64,000 nucleotides of DNA, from assembly GCF_037975245.1 (NCBI RefSeq), contig NC_092572.1, positions 31,903,989 to 31,967,988 of the forward strand. The letters run 5' to 3'. Below are positions 47,129 to 59,410 of this stretch, one piece after another; within the stretch, counting starts at the first letter, position 1; every line of letters starts with the position of its first letter. This DNA comes from Apostichopus japonicus. Its lineage: Eukaryota; Echinodermata; Holothuroidea; Aspidochirotida; Stichopodidae. The notes under the pieces were generated by a model. It saw only the letters and a program-made list of their open reading frames with translations, was not told the DNA's origin and did not search any database. A program made the translations under genes and the position numbers.

Positions 47129-48655
47129 CACTGAAGTTTGCATCAATCTGATACTATCGTTTGCTTATAGAATGAACCGCTGCAATATGTCAGCTTGTGG
47201 TATACTATAAACTGCGATGCTAACGAGAAAGATATATACATATATCTCTTGCACTGCAGACCACAAAGTCGCACCATGAAGGATACAATAAGCCAATTAC
47301 TCAGTCATAGAAATGAAACGATACATACATTAAGTTGTGAGACACTAAATATTCTGCCTTTGAATTACAGATAAAAGCATGTCTTTGGAGCAGCTAAACA
47401 GTTCTAAAAAGATTCTAGTTTGGTTTGAATAACATCAAATGATATTCGAACTTACGAAACTGTAGGTTATAGATATAGTTTATACATACTATCTACCGGT
47501 TTCACTTAATTTATGTCGAAGGTCATCTGAGGTCAGGCGGGACCAACACATGTTTCTAGACAAGATTGGGATTAACTTGAAGAGAAAGTTTAAATTTAAG
47601 GCTCGCAGAACGATAGCGACACTTTTTTCTTCATCTCAACCGCAACTTTACCTGCCTCACCTGTTTTACCGGAGAGTTACTGTATAGCCATAACCTTCTG
47701 TGTGACCTTGACGCAGGACAGGAAAAGAGTAAGAGGTTGAAATAACAAGTTAGTATATAGACTACATGTTACACAGAGATAACACTGTTGACAATATTTA
47801 TCTGATTAGTTTTCTTATATTGCTTCCATTGACATTACAATATCAATACATATCAATAATTTCATTATACGATTCTACGATATGAACTTATGATATAGGA
47901 ACAGATAAATGGTAAGAACATTTTGTAATTGTATCACAATGAGAGACCTGGATCGCCTCAAAGGGAACAAGTGTGTTTGGTTGTGAAAATGATATATTTG
48001 TACAAACATGCAAGAATAAGGAAGATACCAAGTACAATAAAAAGGAAAGGAATAATTATTTCTTTGGGAATATCTAATATCATAAACAGATATTGCAACA
48101 CAATGATTTCTTCCATATTTATCTGTTAGTCGGTGTTGGTATAGTAAATGTACCTATATTCAGTTATGCGTGACGGGGGTTGAGTAATATTGGTAAACTT
48201 TATGGCTTCATAACATCTAATTGCGTTAATGCAAATACGACAAAAAACTGAATTACAATGAATAGATCATGGATATTCATTAATCATCAACCAGTCCCAT
48301 AAATAAGAAGAAGCAAAATACTGATACAAGAAGAATGAAAGATATGCATGGAGAGCCGATCATTGCATTTAAGGTTAATGTTAAATATACAGAACATTAT
48401 CTTCGTTACTATTATGTTAAAGTCTTATTATAATACGTCAAAGTCACGTGTTCCTATTGTCTTTAAAGCAACATCATTAGAGAACAAAATAATGGAACAA
48501 AAAAACTGGATTAAAAACAAAACATGTCATTGTTATCAATTAGTGTCATCTCTTAGACAATGTTTTAGTATGATTTTGAGTAACACAATCAATGGTTTAA
48601 CGGTAGACAGCCAGTCATTGTTATTATGATAACATTTAACAAAAAGGGGTTAATC
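47129..48655. other. Intergenic DNA
   Basis: AT-rich; one GGTCATCTGAGGTCAGG fragment near 47521 recalls the GGTCA repeat family. No gene supported. Confidence 0.45.
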
Positions 48656-48781
48656 AACGGTCTAGCGTGCGATTCTCACAGGATTAATGCACGATCGGGG
48701 GATAATGCATCCAGCGATAGCATTAACACCCGGAGTGCATTAATCATGTGAGTAACGCACGCTAGACCGTTGATTAACCCC
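48656..48781. mobile_element. Hairpin MITE, 126 bp
   Basis: GGGGTTAATCAACGGTCTAG at the left is the exact reverse complement of the right end, and the arms stay paired with few mismatches for about 60 bases (GCGTGCG, CTCACA, GATTAATGCAC). A fragment of the same motif (CGTGCGTTACTCATATGATTAACCACGGT) follows near 48888. Almost no loop remains. Confidence 0.7.
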
Positions 48782-48789
48782 GTTCATTC

Positions 48790-49576
48790 ATACACTACCA
48801 TTTGTGTGGGGAAAAATCATAAAACAAAACATTTTTGGTTTCATATAACCAAAGATTTATTAAAGTGATGCCCCGTAATTTTACCGTGCGTTACTCATAT
48901 GATTAACCACGGTCAGCTGACCTGAATGGACCAATAGGATTTAGGAATCTTTACTAAGTATGAATAAATATTCTTTTAATATTCACTATATTACGCGTGA
49001 GTAATATCAAAGATTGATTCATAAAATAGAAATAGGAGTAACGAAGGGAAGCAACTAAATCTTGAAAAAAAGTAAAATTAATAAATGGATGAAGTAGAAT
49101 GCAATCTAATAATTAATTACTAAATATAACAATAATTAGAGTAAGTATTAGATGCAGTCTTAGAATCGAAGGAAAATATTGGCATATAAAGATATAAAAA
49201 GAACATCTGAAATAAAATGAAGCCAGTAGAATCATTTATAAAGTGCATTAAAATAACAATGAAAGAATAACATGAAGAGTATATACTACACAGAGCCGAT
49301 CTTTGTATTTAAGGATTACTTGATATATACATAATATTATCAGCTTTACTACGACGAAATTATGTAATGCTAAAAGAATAACTTGTTAAAGTTCTGCTCA
49401 TATACCTTATTAAAGTAGACTGTTAATGAAGCAATTAATGAAGACAAATGTAAAATTTGAAAACTTATTCAAATCTACGAGTTTTGTATCTTTACAAATA
49501 TGCAAGAAAACGGTAAACTCCAAAATTAAAATAATTTTTTGTCAAATGCGTACGTGACCTAATGTGACTTGCTCAT
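48790..49576. other. AT-rich intergenic DNA
   Basis: Nothing supported besides the hairpin-related fragment near 48888. Confidence 0.4.
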
Positions 49577-50078
49577 CGATAATTTACCTCTCACATAATA
49601 TTACAATGATCGATAGCTTACCTATCACATAATATCACAATGATCGATAGCTTACCTATCACATAATATCACAATGATCGATATCTTACCTATCACATAA
49701 TATCACAATGATCGATATCTTACCTATCACATAATATCACCATGATCGATATCTTACCTATCACATAATATCACAATGACCGATATCTTACCTATCATGT
49801 AATATTAAAATGATCAATAGCTTACCTATCATATAATATTACAATGATCGATATCTTACCTATCACATAATATCACAATGATCGATATCTTACCTATCAC
49901 ATAATATCACAATGATCGATATCTTACCTATCACATAATATCACAATGACCGATATCTTACCTATCATGTAATATTAAAATGATCAATAGCTTACCTATC
50001 ACATAATATCACAATGATCGATATCTTACCTATCACATAATATCACAATGATCGATATCTTACCTATCACATCATATT
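49577..50078. repeat. 34-bp minisatellite with a five-unit higher-order duplication
   Basis: About 15 direct copies of a 34-bp unit (ATGATCGATATCTTACCTATC plus CACATAATATCACA). A rare variant (GACCGATATC ... TCATGTAATATTAAAATGATCAATAG) occurs at 49778 and again at 49948, exactly 170 bp or five units later, so a five-unit block was duplicated as one. Confidence 0.95.
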
Positions 50079-50379
50079 AACATAATCTTTGCTTTGAATC
50101 CCCTTTAGTCTCACAAACAAGTTGAAACTTTAAAAGATGCAGTAAACTAAAACACTTTAAGGAAAAATTGAAATGAAAAGTGAAACACAGAGAGCATATA
50201 CCATTGCATATAAGGCTTACTTAATGTACAGAACATTATCAGCATTAATTATCATAATCAATCTTGTTAAATTATGTAAGCTCAGGTGATCGTTTTGTCT
50301 TAAAAATCTAAGGCTTTACTTAGGACTATAATAACAACGTAGGGTAAATGAAGCCGATAAAATATTAACAAGAGCCCAA

Positions 50380-51200
50380 CGGTCACTATCGTTCCTTGGT
50401 AAGTGGGCTGTATGCCATCACTCATTATCATAATATTTATGCCTACATGTACCAGCTACTAACCAACAACTGTATTCCAAGTTTGGATACAATCAGATAT
50501 ACTTAAAGGTTGTAGAGTTCTTGCAATAAAAAATGTTGGCCCTTCCCGAAAATTGGGCCCAATAAAATGTTTCCCTCAAATGGTCCCAAAAATATTGCGC
50601 CCACAAATTCGGGCCCAAAGAACTTGTCCCAAAATGCATTTGAGTTGAAAATAATAGTTAAACCCTGCCGGCAAAAAAAATGGGCCCGGAATTATTGGGG
50701 TCCAGATGGTCTACATGTACCAGCTATTAACCAACGTTTACCAAGTTTAGCTTCAACCCGACTGACGGTTGCGGTGTTGTTGCAATGGAGAAAAAATGTG
50801 GGCTCAGATGGTCCCAAAATAAAAGGGCCCCAAAAATTCGGGCCCAGAGAAGTTGCCTCAAAATGCATTTTAGTTGGAAATAAAATTTGGTTCCACCAGC
50901 TCAAAAATGGGTCCGAATTTTTTGGGAGCCCAGACATTAACCAGCAACTGTATACCAAGTTTGGCTGCAATCCGACTTCGGGTTGCGGAGTTATTGCAAT
51001 GTAAAACGTTTTACGTTTGACACCATAACCTTATTAACATTCATAAGGTCAGCGCTACAAAAATCGGGCACACCTTCTTACTATAATACATCTACGTAAC
51101 AAGTATGACAAATATGCATCACTCCATTGTTGAGTTATCACGGACTCAAGCGAGTGTCACAAACGCACACATACACGCACACGCCATCACCATCGCATAT
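50380..51200 (-). repeat. Dispersed GGCCCAAA repeat with GT-rich head, inverted
   Basis: Three or so units with TATACCAAGTTTGG, CCGACTTCGGGTTGCGGAG, TTGGGCCC and AACCAGCAACTG, the inverse of the units at 3640-4035. At the right, CAAGCGAGTGTCACAAACGCACACATACACGC is the inverted GT-rich head seen at 6885. This joins the two repeat descriptions into one family. Confidence 0.65.
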
Positions 51201-54200
51201 ATTCCTTTTGTCTTCGATAAGGAATCAAACTTGGTATGCACTAAACTATGTGTATTTTGCAAATAATGGATATTGTCATCATCACATACCAAAAGGAAAG
51301 TTGGGATCCTTTCTAATCCAAAGTCAAATTACGGAAGTAAAAACATAAGTAAAATAGAACATTTTGCCGTCAGTGTGCAACTAAGACATCACACTTGTTT
51401 GCTTCAAGTTCACTTTTGGTACAATCTGTTACAATCTCAGCTATCGATATCTCCAAAACGCAATGTAGGAATTGGATAGACATTTCACCAGTATGCTTAG
51501 TATGTGATTCTATTCAATAAGTCTAATGTAAATGTTCCTCTTTCCACTTTAAGATAATCAACGTTACAGTCTCATTTGAGTCAAACATAACCAACACTTC
51601 AACAGGCTGTTTTTCAAAATGTAGCAACATTTAAGAGAAAGCAAATGAAAAATAAGAATATGATATCCATTAAAAGTCCTAAAAATAATAGGAACCTCTA
51701 TCTCATTAATTTCTTGTTATCATACCTGGAGATAATTAAACTAATTGCGCATGATCAAAGCATCCTTAACTTGACTGTTACTAATGAAATGTTAGTGTTA
51801 ACAACTAATAGAAACTTTATTATGTTTCTTTGTCGGTGAACTATTTTGAGCGTTCATGTTATATTCTTCGTGCGCTGATGGAATCAGTTAATACATCAAA
51901 TAGGATATGACGTAGGGTGATAACAATAAACTTAATTACTAAGATGATGATTTTGAAACGGACAGATTATAAATCAATCAAAAAAATTATAAAGCAAAAA
52001 TTAAAATAATAATTAAAAAATACAATGAAAAGTATTGATCGATTAAGTTAAGTCTCAGTTACTTCCATACAGAATATACATTTGTTATTTAAATCATATG
52101 ATATGACGTCACAGTCATGTCATCTAATTGTCTTCAAGCTAAGAACGCTAATACATTGGAACCGACAAACATGAAGAAATGCTGTCTTAGAAAAAAAAAC
52201 ATATCACAGATATTAATTAATATCACCTCTAACTTCTTGTAGTTCAATTTAATAACACAATGGTATTGTAGATAACCAGTGAATGTCATTTAGTCTTTGC
52301 ATTGACACAATTAAGGTGACTCTACTCTTGTTAGACATTACGTAACCGAAACGTCACAGTTTAAATCAAAATGTAGTAAAAGGATGAACAAAGATAACGT
52401 GTAATCATTCACTCCTAGTTACCGAGTGTTTGTGGATACATTATGTACAGATTTAAACCAAAGCATTCCAAACATGTCTGCGTAAAAAAAGTATAGAAAT
52501 ATTAACAGAATCAGGCTTGTAATTAATTTTCTGAGTAGTAAGGTGTTTGTCGGGGGGAGGGGGGGGGGGTGGAAGGTGGAGATAGGGGTCTGGAATTGGG
52601 ATGAATCATAACATTACATAAAATTGGACCAATAAAGGATGTTATACCCTGCATACGAGAAGTGCGTGGAACAACCTTTTCTCTTTACTTCCGCAATTAA
52701 CGAAGACTTTGTAACATATTTGGGTGTAAAATACTGTACATAACCATTTAATTCCCATTCTACAGATTAGCGTTTTGGTTGTGGTGCAAATGAATACAAG
52801 AACATCTACTTGATCACCAATGTGGTGGGTCAGTCATCTAACACTTCCGACACCCCCCCCCGCCCCCCGCCCCTCCACATACACACAGAGAGTAAGATAG
52901 GGATTGTGCTCTCTCTCTTCCCTCTCTCAATAGTTAACATCAAAGAGATAAATAGTCTCCTATACTGATGACGTAGTAGGTGATGGATGACGTCATTAAT
53001 AGTTTATTTGGTTCTTAGTAATTTGACTTTGGCTTGAAGAGCAAATAAATAAAGAGTTAGAAAAGAAAGTATATTTGGACAGTAATGTGGGTAATAAAAC
53101 GTAAGATCTACTTGTTGTACACTTTACAATAACAGTTAGTAGCCTGTGTGATCATGTAAGATATCGAATCTTTGTTTGGAGTTCTTTGTAGTATTTGGAG
53201 TTATTAACAATTTACAACGTTAACTCAGTCTCTTGATAGGATGGAGAAAATGTTCTAGGCACCCCATCCCCTTCTTCGAAAAAAGAAACAAAACGCTTGC
53301 AATAAATTCAAATTATGCATATTATCTGGGGTTAAACCCGCCTAATAGGTGGGTAATATATCTTAATTAATAGTGGAGGAGTCTTTCATATTTACTCATT
53401 CTTTCTAACATGTAGGCTACTTCCCTGTCATCGTTTAGTTTTAAACTTCATAAAGCTGAATTCAAGAGAGAAAAATAGTAAATTTGTTAATTGTATCTTA
53501 AACTTAGTTATCGGTGTGCACCATACTATATCAGTTGGTGGCGAAGATGAGATTGCTGCCTCTCAATATGAGATAGATAGTGGACAGTGTACTCATAGCA
53601 ATCTTTTGCAGCACATACATCAGATTTAGAAATTGTCACAGGGTAACATTTATCTCCCCATTACCCATCCATCTAGTCTCCCGAACGACAGCAATGTGAC
53701 TAACAAACCTAACAAATTACATTTTAACACTTTAGCGCACAAAACTGAGTAGTTGAATGTATAGCATATTAAAGTATGACTTTAAGCACAACATTAATGT
53801 TGTTATGTTGTAGACCACTGGCTTTCAATCTAGGCTGCTTTTACTATAACATTTTGTTTAATTTTGAGACATGTTACTTTAAGCAGCTGAGTTCATCAGT
53901 AAAGTTAACTGGACTATATAACATAATACGGAGACAGTTATATCAGTTCATCAAATACAACACAACACTCAATGTGAGGAGAAGACTTTTATAGCCTCAA
54001 ATAACATGTTAACATTGAAGTACATATTCGACATGGACAAATGTAGTTGCAAATCATCTAAATATGCTATGGTTTAAGAACGAAGTTACAAAACTTGATT
54101 TTGTTGAGCTATTCAAATGTATAAATCCCATTTTTAACATGAATATTTAGGCCTGTACTAAGGGGCTGACGTCATCAGCAATGTAACATGAAAGGAGTAT

Positions 54201-55165
54201 TCCAGACATTTATCTTACCAAACCAGAAAAGTTGAAGAAATATTAACAACACGCCTTTTTAGATGATAACATTTAAAGACTGAAATTCCGTTAAAAGCCA
54301 GCCTTTAAAACAAAATGTAAATTGAACAGTTATCTTTCAAATTTCACTTCTTTATTGGATAAGTGTTTATTAATATTATTGTACAACCTTATCTCTCTAC
54401 AATGAATGTAAAAGTTACAGTCTTCACCAAGTCACCATTCCATTGTCTTGAGAATATAGGCATTTGATGACGTCACAATAATACAAGACTAGTTGCATGT
54501 GTATTATACTGGAGCTCTATCTGGAACTGTTGTACTATTTGGGAGATATTAACAGTTTACAACCTATTCTCTTTATTAGATCCTTCTTCACTGAAATTAC
54601 TGCCATCAATTTGAGGATTAAGTTAATGACGTCACAGTCTTGCTGATGAACATGCATTTTGCATTGAGCTGTAATATAAAGATAATAAAATGATAAATAT
54701 TAGGTTATATTGTATCACAATCAACGGGTCGAACAACGTGTACTACTTATTAGTAAAATAATGGGGAAGTGATACCTATAAGCAACCTCCTACTCCGGCA
54801 AAAGCGCCAGCAGTACCATGAGCCAACCAGTAATTAAACCAACCAGCTAAATAAAACACCTCGACACGGGAAACAAGCCAACGATGTTTCTGTTAATTGG
54901 AAGGAACTTATCACTCCTTTCCATACATTAATCAGGGATTTGCTTTGTGAAGGAAAAATAAAAACCAATTATAGTTGAAGCAAATTATATTAGTGACCAG
55001 ATAAAATTAGATAATCACAGATATAGGAAAACTAATTATAGTTATTGATTGAGATTAATTTTAATATATTAAGATTTTACAATTAAAAGTAACAGACACA
55101 ATCGCTGTTAAGAAATACAATGTTAAATACTAAGGTAGAGAGTATTCAGCTGTATTGACTTACAG
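51201..55165. other. Large AT-rich stretch, intron or intergenic
   Basis: No exon supported. Recurrent short similarities such as ATATTAACAG(T/A)TTACAAC (near 53200 and 54547) and TGACGTCA (52104, 52988, 54167, 54468, 54627) suggest an old, decayed repeat. If the two small - strand exons at 55166 and 59027 are real, this lies 3' of them. Confidence 0.4.
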
Positions 55166-55228
55166 TTACTTGCGCCTTTCCCGGTTTAAGTTCGCCAAGC
55201 TGAACTGGTAAGTCTCCTCATCGAATCC
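55166..55228 (-). CDS. Candidate last exon of an unidentified gene
   Basis: After a cctcttgtttag acceptor the exon reads GFDEETYQFSLANLNRERRK followed by TAA (55166-55168). Only this phase is open. It fits in phase 0 onto the 36-bp exon at 59027-59062, giving ...YRGNLPGEE then GFDEETYQFSL... The peptide is charged and non-repetitive, unlike chance frames nearby, but I do not recognise a family. Alternatively this is a chance acceptor before a short frame. Confidence 0.35.
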   Translation of the reverse strand, partial: GFDEETYQFSLANLNRERRK

Positions 55229-58200
55229 CTAAACAAGAGGAAAAATATAATTAATGTATAAGATAATACAGAAACAAAGACAATGCAGTATAGTTAAATG
55301 TTATGCATCCATATTAAAAGTGTTATTTCAGATAAATCGATTCATGTTACATTAAACTTTGCATGTTTTCAAATGTCTTGACAATTTTTGTCCGGTTTAT
55401 TATTATTATTATTTCAGTTATTATTTTAGGGATTTCTAACGAGTTCGTCCTGCGAATATATTTAGTACTGAACATGATATACACATGAAGGCTAAATCCA
55501 TGAAACCATGGTCACTAATGCTGTGGTCGCTTTGATTTCATGCTTGAAAGGACTGATTTGTGAAGGTTCGATTCTATAAAAAACGTTCGACTGCTTGCTT
55601 GAAATATTGAAAATAAGTAACAACATTGAAAAGTTTATGGCAACAAATATTGACTCATAACTCAAGGATCTAATCCTCTCCCAATCTATACAAGTGATTT
55701 CTGTGTAAAGCAGTATTACTGTACAGGAATCAGTTCCTTTATCTCCACACCCCATCCTCTTCCCTGCTGGTAACCATCAAATGACATATCCAGGGGATTT
55801 CCCCTTGATATCACGATGACTCAATCAATGCAACCCAATGTACTATCAAACATTGGATGTTCCGTCCTGTTTATAAGCTGATCATGTCAAGCTGACTAAC
55901 CATTTTCAATTGAGCTACAGGGTCTAACATTCTCATCATTATGAAAGTTCGACAATTCCTTCAAACATTAATTTAATCGTTACAGAAACATATCCAGGTC
56001 ACTTATCTCTCATTATGTGCTTTTCCAAAGAATTCACAAATGTAGGAGACAAATCAAACTGGACATTGACTCACGTGATTATGCATTACAACGATCAATA
56101 GTTGGTGAAGGGTGCAGCATTCTTAGTGTGTTAAAATGACCAGTATACTTCATTCTGAATGTAAACTGAGTTTGAATAAAAAATGTGGTTTATTTATTTC
56201 CAGCTGGACCCACCACTCTCCCTTCTTCCTCTAGAACTTTGAAACCAATTTGATTAATCTTTGTGTAAAGGTTAAGTACAATGTTGGGTAGGTTGGTCAC
56301 TATCTGACGTTTATACTGTTGTTCCTTTAATAAGGAATTTTCATGACGTCACCATTCTTGACATATAACGGGATCGTTATTTTAGTTGGTTCTCTTGACC
56401 ATTCTAGATCGGGTTCTGCTCTTATGTTTTGTTATGGCGGAACTTGTGTTATTTGTTAGCAACATTTGTTTTCAGTGGAGGAATATTAACAGTTTAGGCG
56501 TTAATTTTATATGCACATTATAGTGCGCAAGACAGAGTCTTGTTTGCTAGTGTTACCTTGTTCACGAAAACTATATAATTTAATTAACGATAAATCATTC
56601 AGATTTTAGGTCTACGGTGATTTATAAACTAGTCCCAATAACACAGGTTTGAAATGAACAGGGGCGGGGTGGGGGGGGGGGGGCAGGCGGACTCATACCA
56701 ATGTTCAGTGGGTCTGAAGCGTTGCCCTGTGAATGTTCCAACGGTCAAGTGCCCGCTTAATACCCATGGTCAGTGGTCTAGTTGGACCCGGAGGCATAGT
56801 GCCTACGAAGTCTAAACAACTCCTGATATCATGTTTTTTTAAAGTATTTTGTATGGCGTCCCGGGACCCCAATGTGAAAATATACACAACTGTGGTTGAA
56901 AATCACTGTTCCTCTCAAAATTATTCGCGATCATAATGCACTGCCATCCCATTCCCACAGCATCCGGGCATCTCTGGTTACCATAGTATCAATGTCTGGG
57001 AACCTGTTAGTTTGCAGCTACAAGGCAGATAGTAACATCCAAAATAAGAAATTGTGAGCCAGATTACTTTTCTAAAAGTTTCTTTCTAGATTGTTAGTTT
57101 CTCTGTACAGTATCAGTATAGCGATTCTAAATTAAAAAACGAAGGCAATACGGACGTTCAAAGGGAAATATGGCAGCTGTATATGAAAATATTGTTACAT
57201 TTGTTAGCGGTTTAAAGACGTTAATATGCGTCCATGTTGCTGGTGGTGGTGGGGGGGGGGGGGGATGATATACATCTTCATCAAAGTTTGGATAACAAAT
57301 AACGGATGAATCCTTCCTCCATCGGCCTTCAAACAATTGAACTACAAGCCGCTATTTTTCTGCCTTTCAACAGAAATACTTCATCACATCAACTCATCCA
57401 TCTTCTGCATGGTGACTATACAACCAAATATTCGTTATTACCACTACGCCCAAACAATCATAGCTGCACGTGTAAGCTAACTAAACATTGATAGGGCCTC
57501 AGTCATTTAGATATAGCATGCCATGAAAACAGCTCTTGTGTTAATTCTAGAAAAGGAAGACATAGTTCGATGCCAAAAAAATAAGAACATTGTTTGTTAG
57601 CTGGACCAGTCAGGTGTCTTCACATATAATGAAACAAATTTAAATTAAAAGAAAGAAACAATAACCTTCTGATTTGGTGTAATGTGCGCCATCTGTTCGT
57701 TAATGTGTGAAGGCAACATGATTAAGATTAATGATTACATTTTATATTTCAAAATGAAATTACATAAATTGAAATATAAAATAGAATGGTGCCTTATACC
57801 TCAATTTAACTAGTATTATACTTGTTGCTAAATTATTTTTAAAATTGTCCGATTACACGGTTAAATACTAACAGTATCAGGTTGTGCTGTAAATCAATCA
57901 AATTTAAGAAACAATCTTCCCTAAATTACTTGCCGCTCTGGACTGACACATATAAATCGATTTAAGCATATTGCCAAATTACTGTGTTTATTCGTTTGAC
58001 TTTTTGTTTGAAATGTTGAGGAGTCACCTCACATACACGTAGGTTCGTATTCATTAAATACATGCGCCGTTGCTATCATGTCAGTTTTGTCTAAAGAGAC
58101 CCTCACTGTAACTAACCTGATGCACGTGATCCCTCAGATATTTTCAGATATTTAATCATTTACTTTTTACAGTGAATGGTTTCTACTCTGAGTTAGTCTT

Positions 58201-59026
58201 TTTATGTCACAATGGACCCTCTCGTATCACAATGAATAATGACGATGCTGTAACCCAACGGATAACCTCGCAACTCAGTAAATCATCTTGCTCCTAGACT
58301 CACTCATACTCACATTACTAACAGAGAGGACCAGTTTATCTCTTCAATTTCAATATTTAATTTGTTCCTGTTTGACGGGTATTTGATGACGCTTACATGC
58401 AAACTTTGTTGCATCGTTTTCCAAATTTCTGTGAGAAGTTTAGCTCCTCCTTAACCACCCACAACCCCTCCCCGATCCCAGACAATGATTCTAAAAACTA
58501 TTTTTATCAAAGAATACCGGAGCAGAGATTTATGTGAGATTTGAGTAATAGACTTCTCGGGTTAGTCTTTTTAGTGAATAGAGAAAATGGTTACACCTTC
58601 CCTTTCCTTTTACAGTCAACCTTGCCTGGACAGCTGCAATTTTAATAGTTAAACTTCAATTTCGTGTGAGACTTTAAAACACCATAACATCGGACTAAGC
58701 CTTGTAGTATTTAAAGTTCTATTCGTTTCTTTGTTTATCATTTCTTTGACAGTGTATGCAGAAGGAAGATTAGTTAGGCCGCATCTAAATTTGTCATTGA
58801 GAACAGTGCTATCATCAGTACGAGATATAAACTTGTAACTGGCAAATCTAAATTCCCTGTTCCAGTTCGATACACGACAATTATAAATCTTTCCGCCCTG
58901 ATGAGACACAAACTATAATACTCTTTTGTCTTATTTCTTTGTTCAACATTAATTAATACCTCTTTTTGTCTGTTATTAACATTATCGTTACTAATTAACA
59001 GGAACATGAATCTATGTCTCTCTTAC
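55229..59026. other. Long AT-rich stretch, possible - strand intron
   Basis: No exon recognised. Contains G-homopolymer tracts near 56665 and 57250 and one TGACGTCA (56344). Chance frames at 55492-55755 and 58649-59007 show no domain. Confidence 0.4.
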
Positions 59027-59062
59027 CTCTTCTCCTGGTAGATTGCCCCTATAGTCACAGAC
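59027..59062 (-). CDS. Candidate 36-bp internal exon
   Basis: A clean acceptor (ttcttcctttcag) and donor (gtaaga) flank 12 codons VCDYRGNLPGEE in phase 0. Of the other phases one is also open and one has TGA. Both splice sites are close to consensus and the phase agrees with exon 55166-55228, which is the reason for the call. Upstream exons of the same gene would lie to the right, possibly outside the window or beyond the transposon cluster. Confidence 0.4.
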
Positions 59063-59326
59063 CTGAAAGGAAGAAATATATAATATTCATGATATTTTGA
59101 AAATGAATTTCAGGAAAATATAATATGGCGAAGCAAAAAATGTATAAGATAGAATGATATATCTTCACAAATATCACAGTTAACTATTCCTGCCAGGTAA
59201 ACCATATCTGTATTGAACACACTAAAGTCAATGTAGGAGACAGATTCGTCACTGTAAGATGCACGGACTAAATAACAAGAATATAAACATTAGTTTTACA
59301 GGGAAGACATACTTAGTTTTAAACCC

Positions 59327-59410
59327 GTCATCAAACACTGAGTGACGTCATCAAACACTGAGTGACGTCATCAAACACTGAGTGACGTCATCAAACACCG
59401 AGTGACGTCA
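59327..59410. repeat. 20-bp tandem array with four perfect CRE palindromes
   Basis: Four exact or near-exact copies of ATCAAACACTGAGTGACGTC; the octamer TGACGTCA starts at 59343, 59363, 59383 and 59403. TGACGTCA is the established CREB/ATF binding site. The 20-bp spacing is about two helical turns, so bound factors would lie on one face of the DNA. Confidence 0.9.

Noticed and set aside
46759-47134. Overlapping frames of 103 and 123 codons
   Set aside because: They are translations of the 23-bp minisatellite, periodic in all frames.
49577-50078. Regular 34-bp direct repeats resembling a CRISPR array
   Set aside because: Units are head to tail with no unique spacers, and the setting is an animal genome.
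50567-51004. 145-codon frame
   Set aside because: Lies wholly in the GGCCCAAA dispersed repeat; the peptide repeats with the DNA units.
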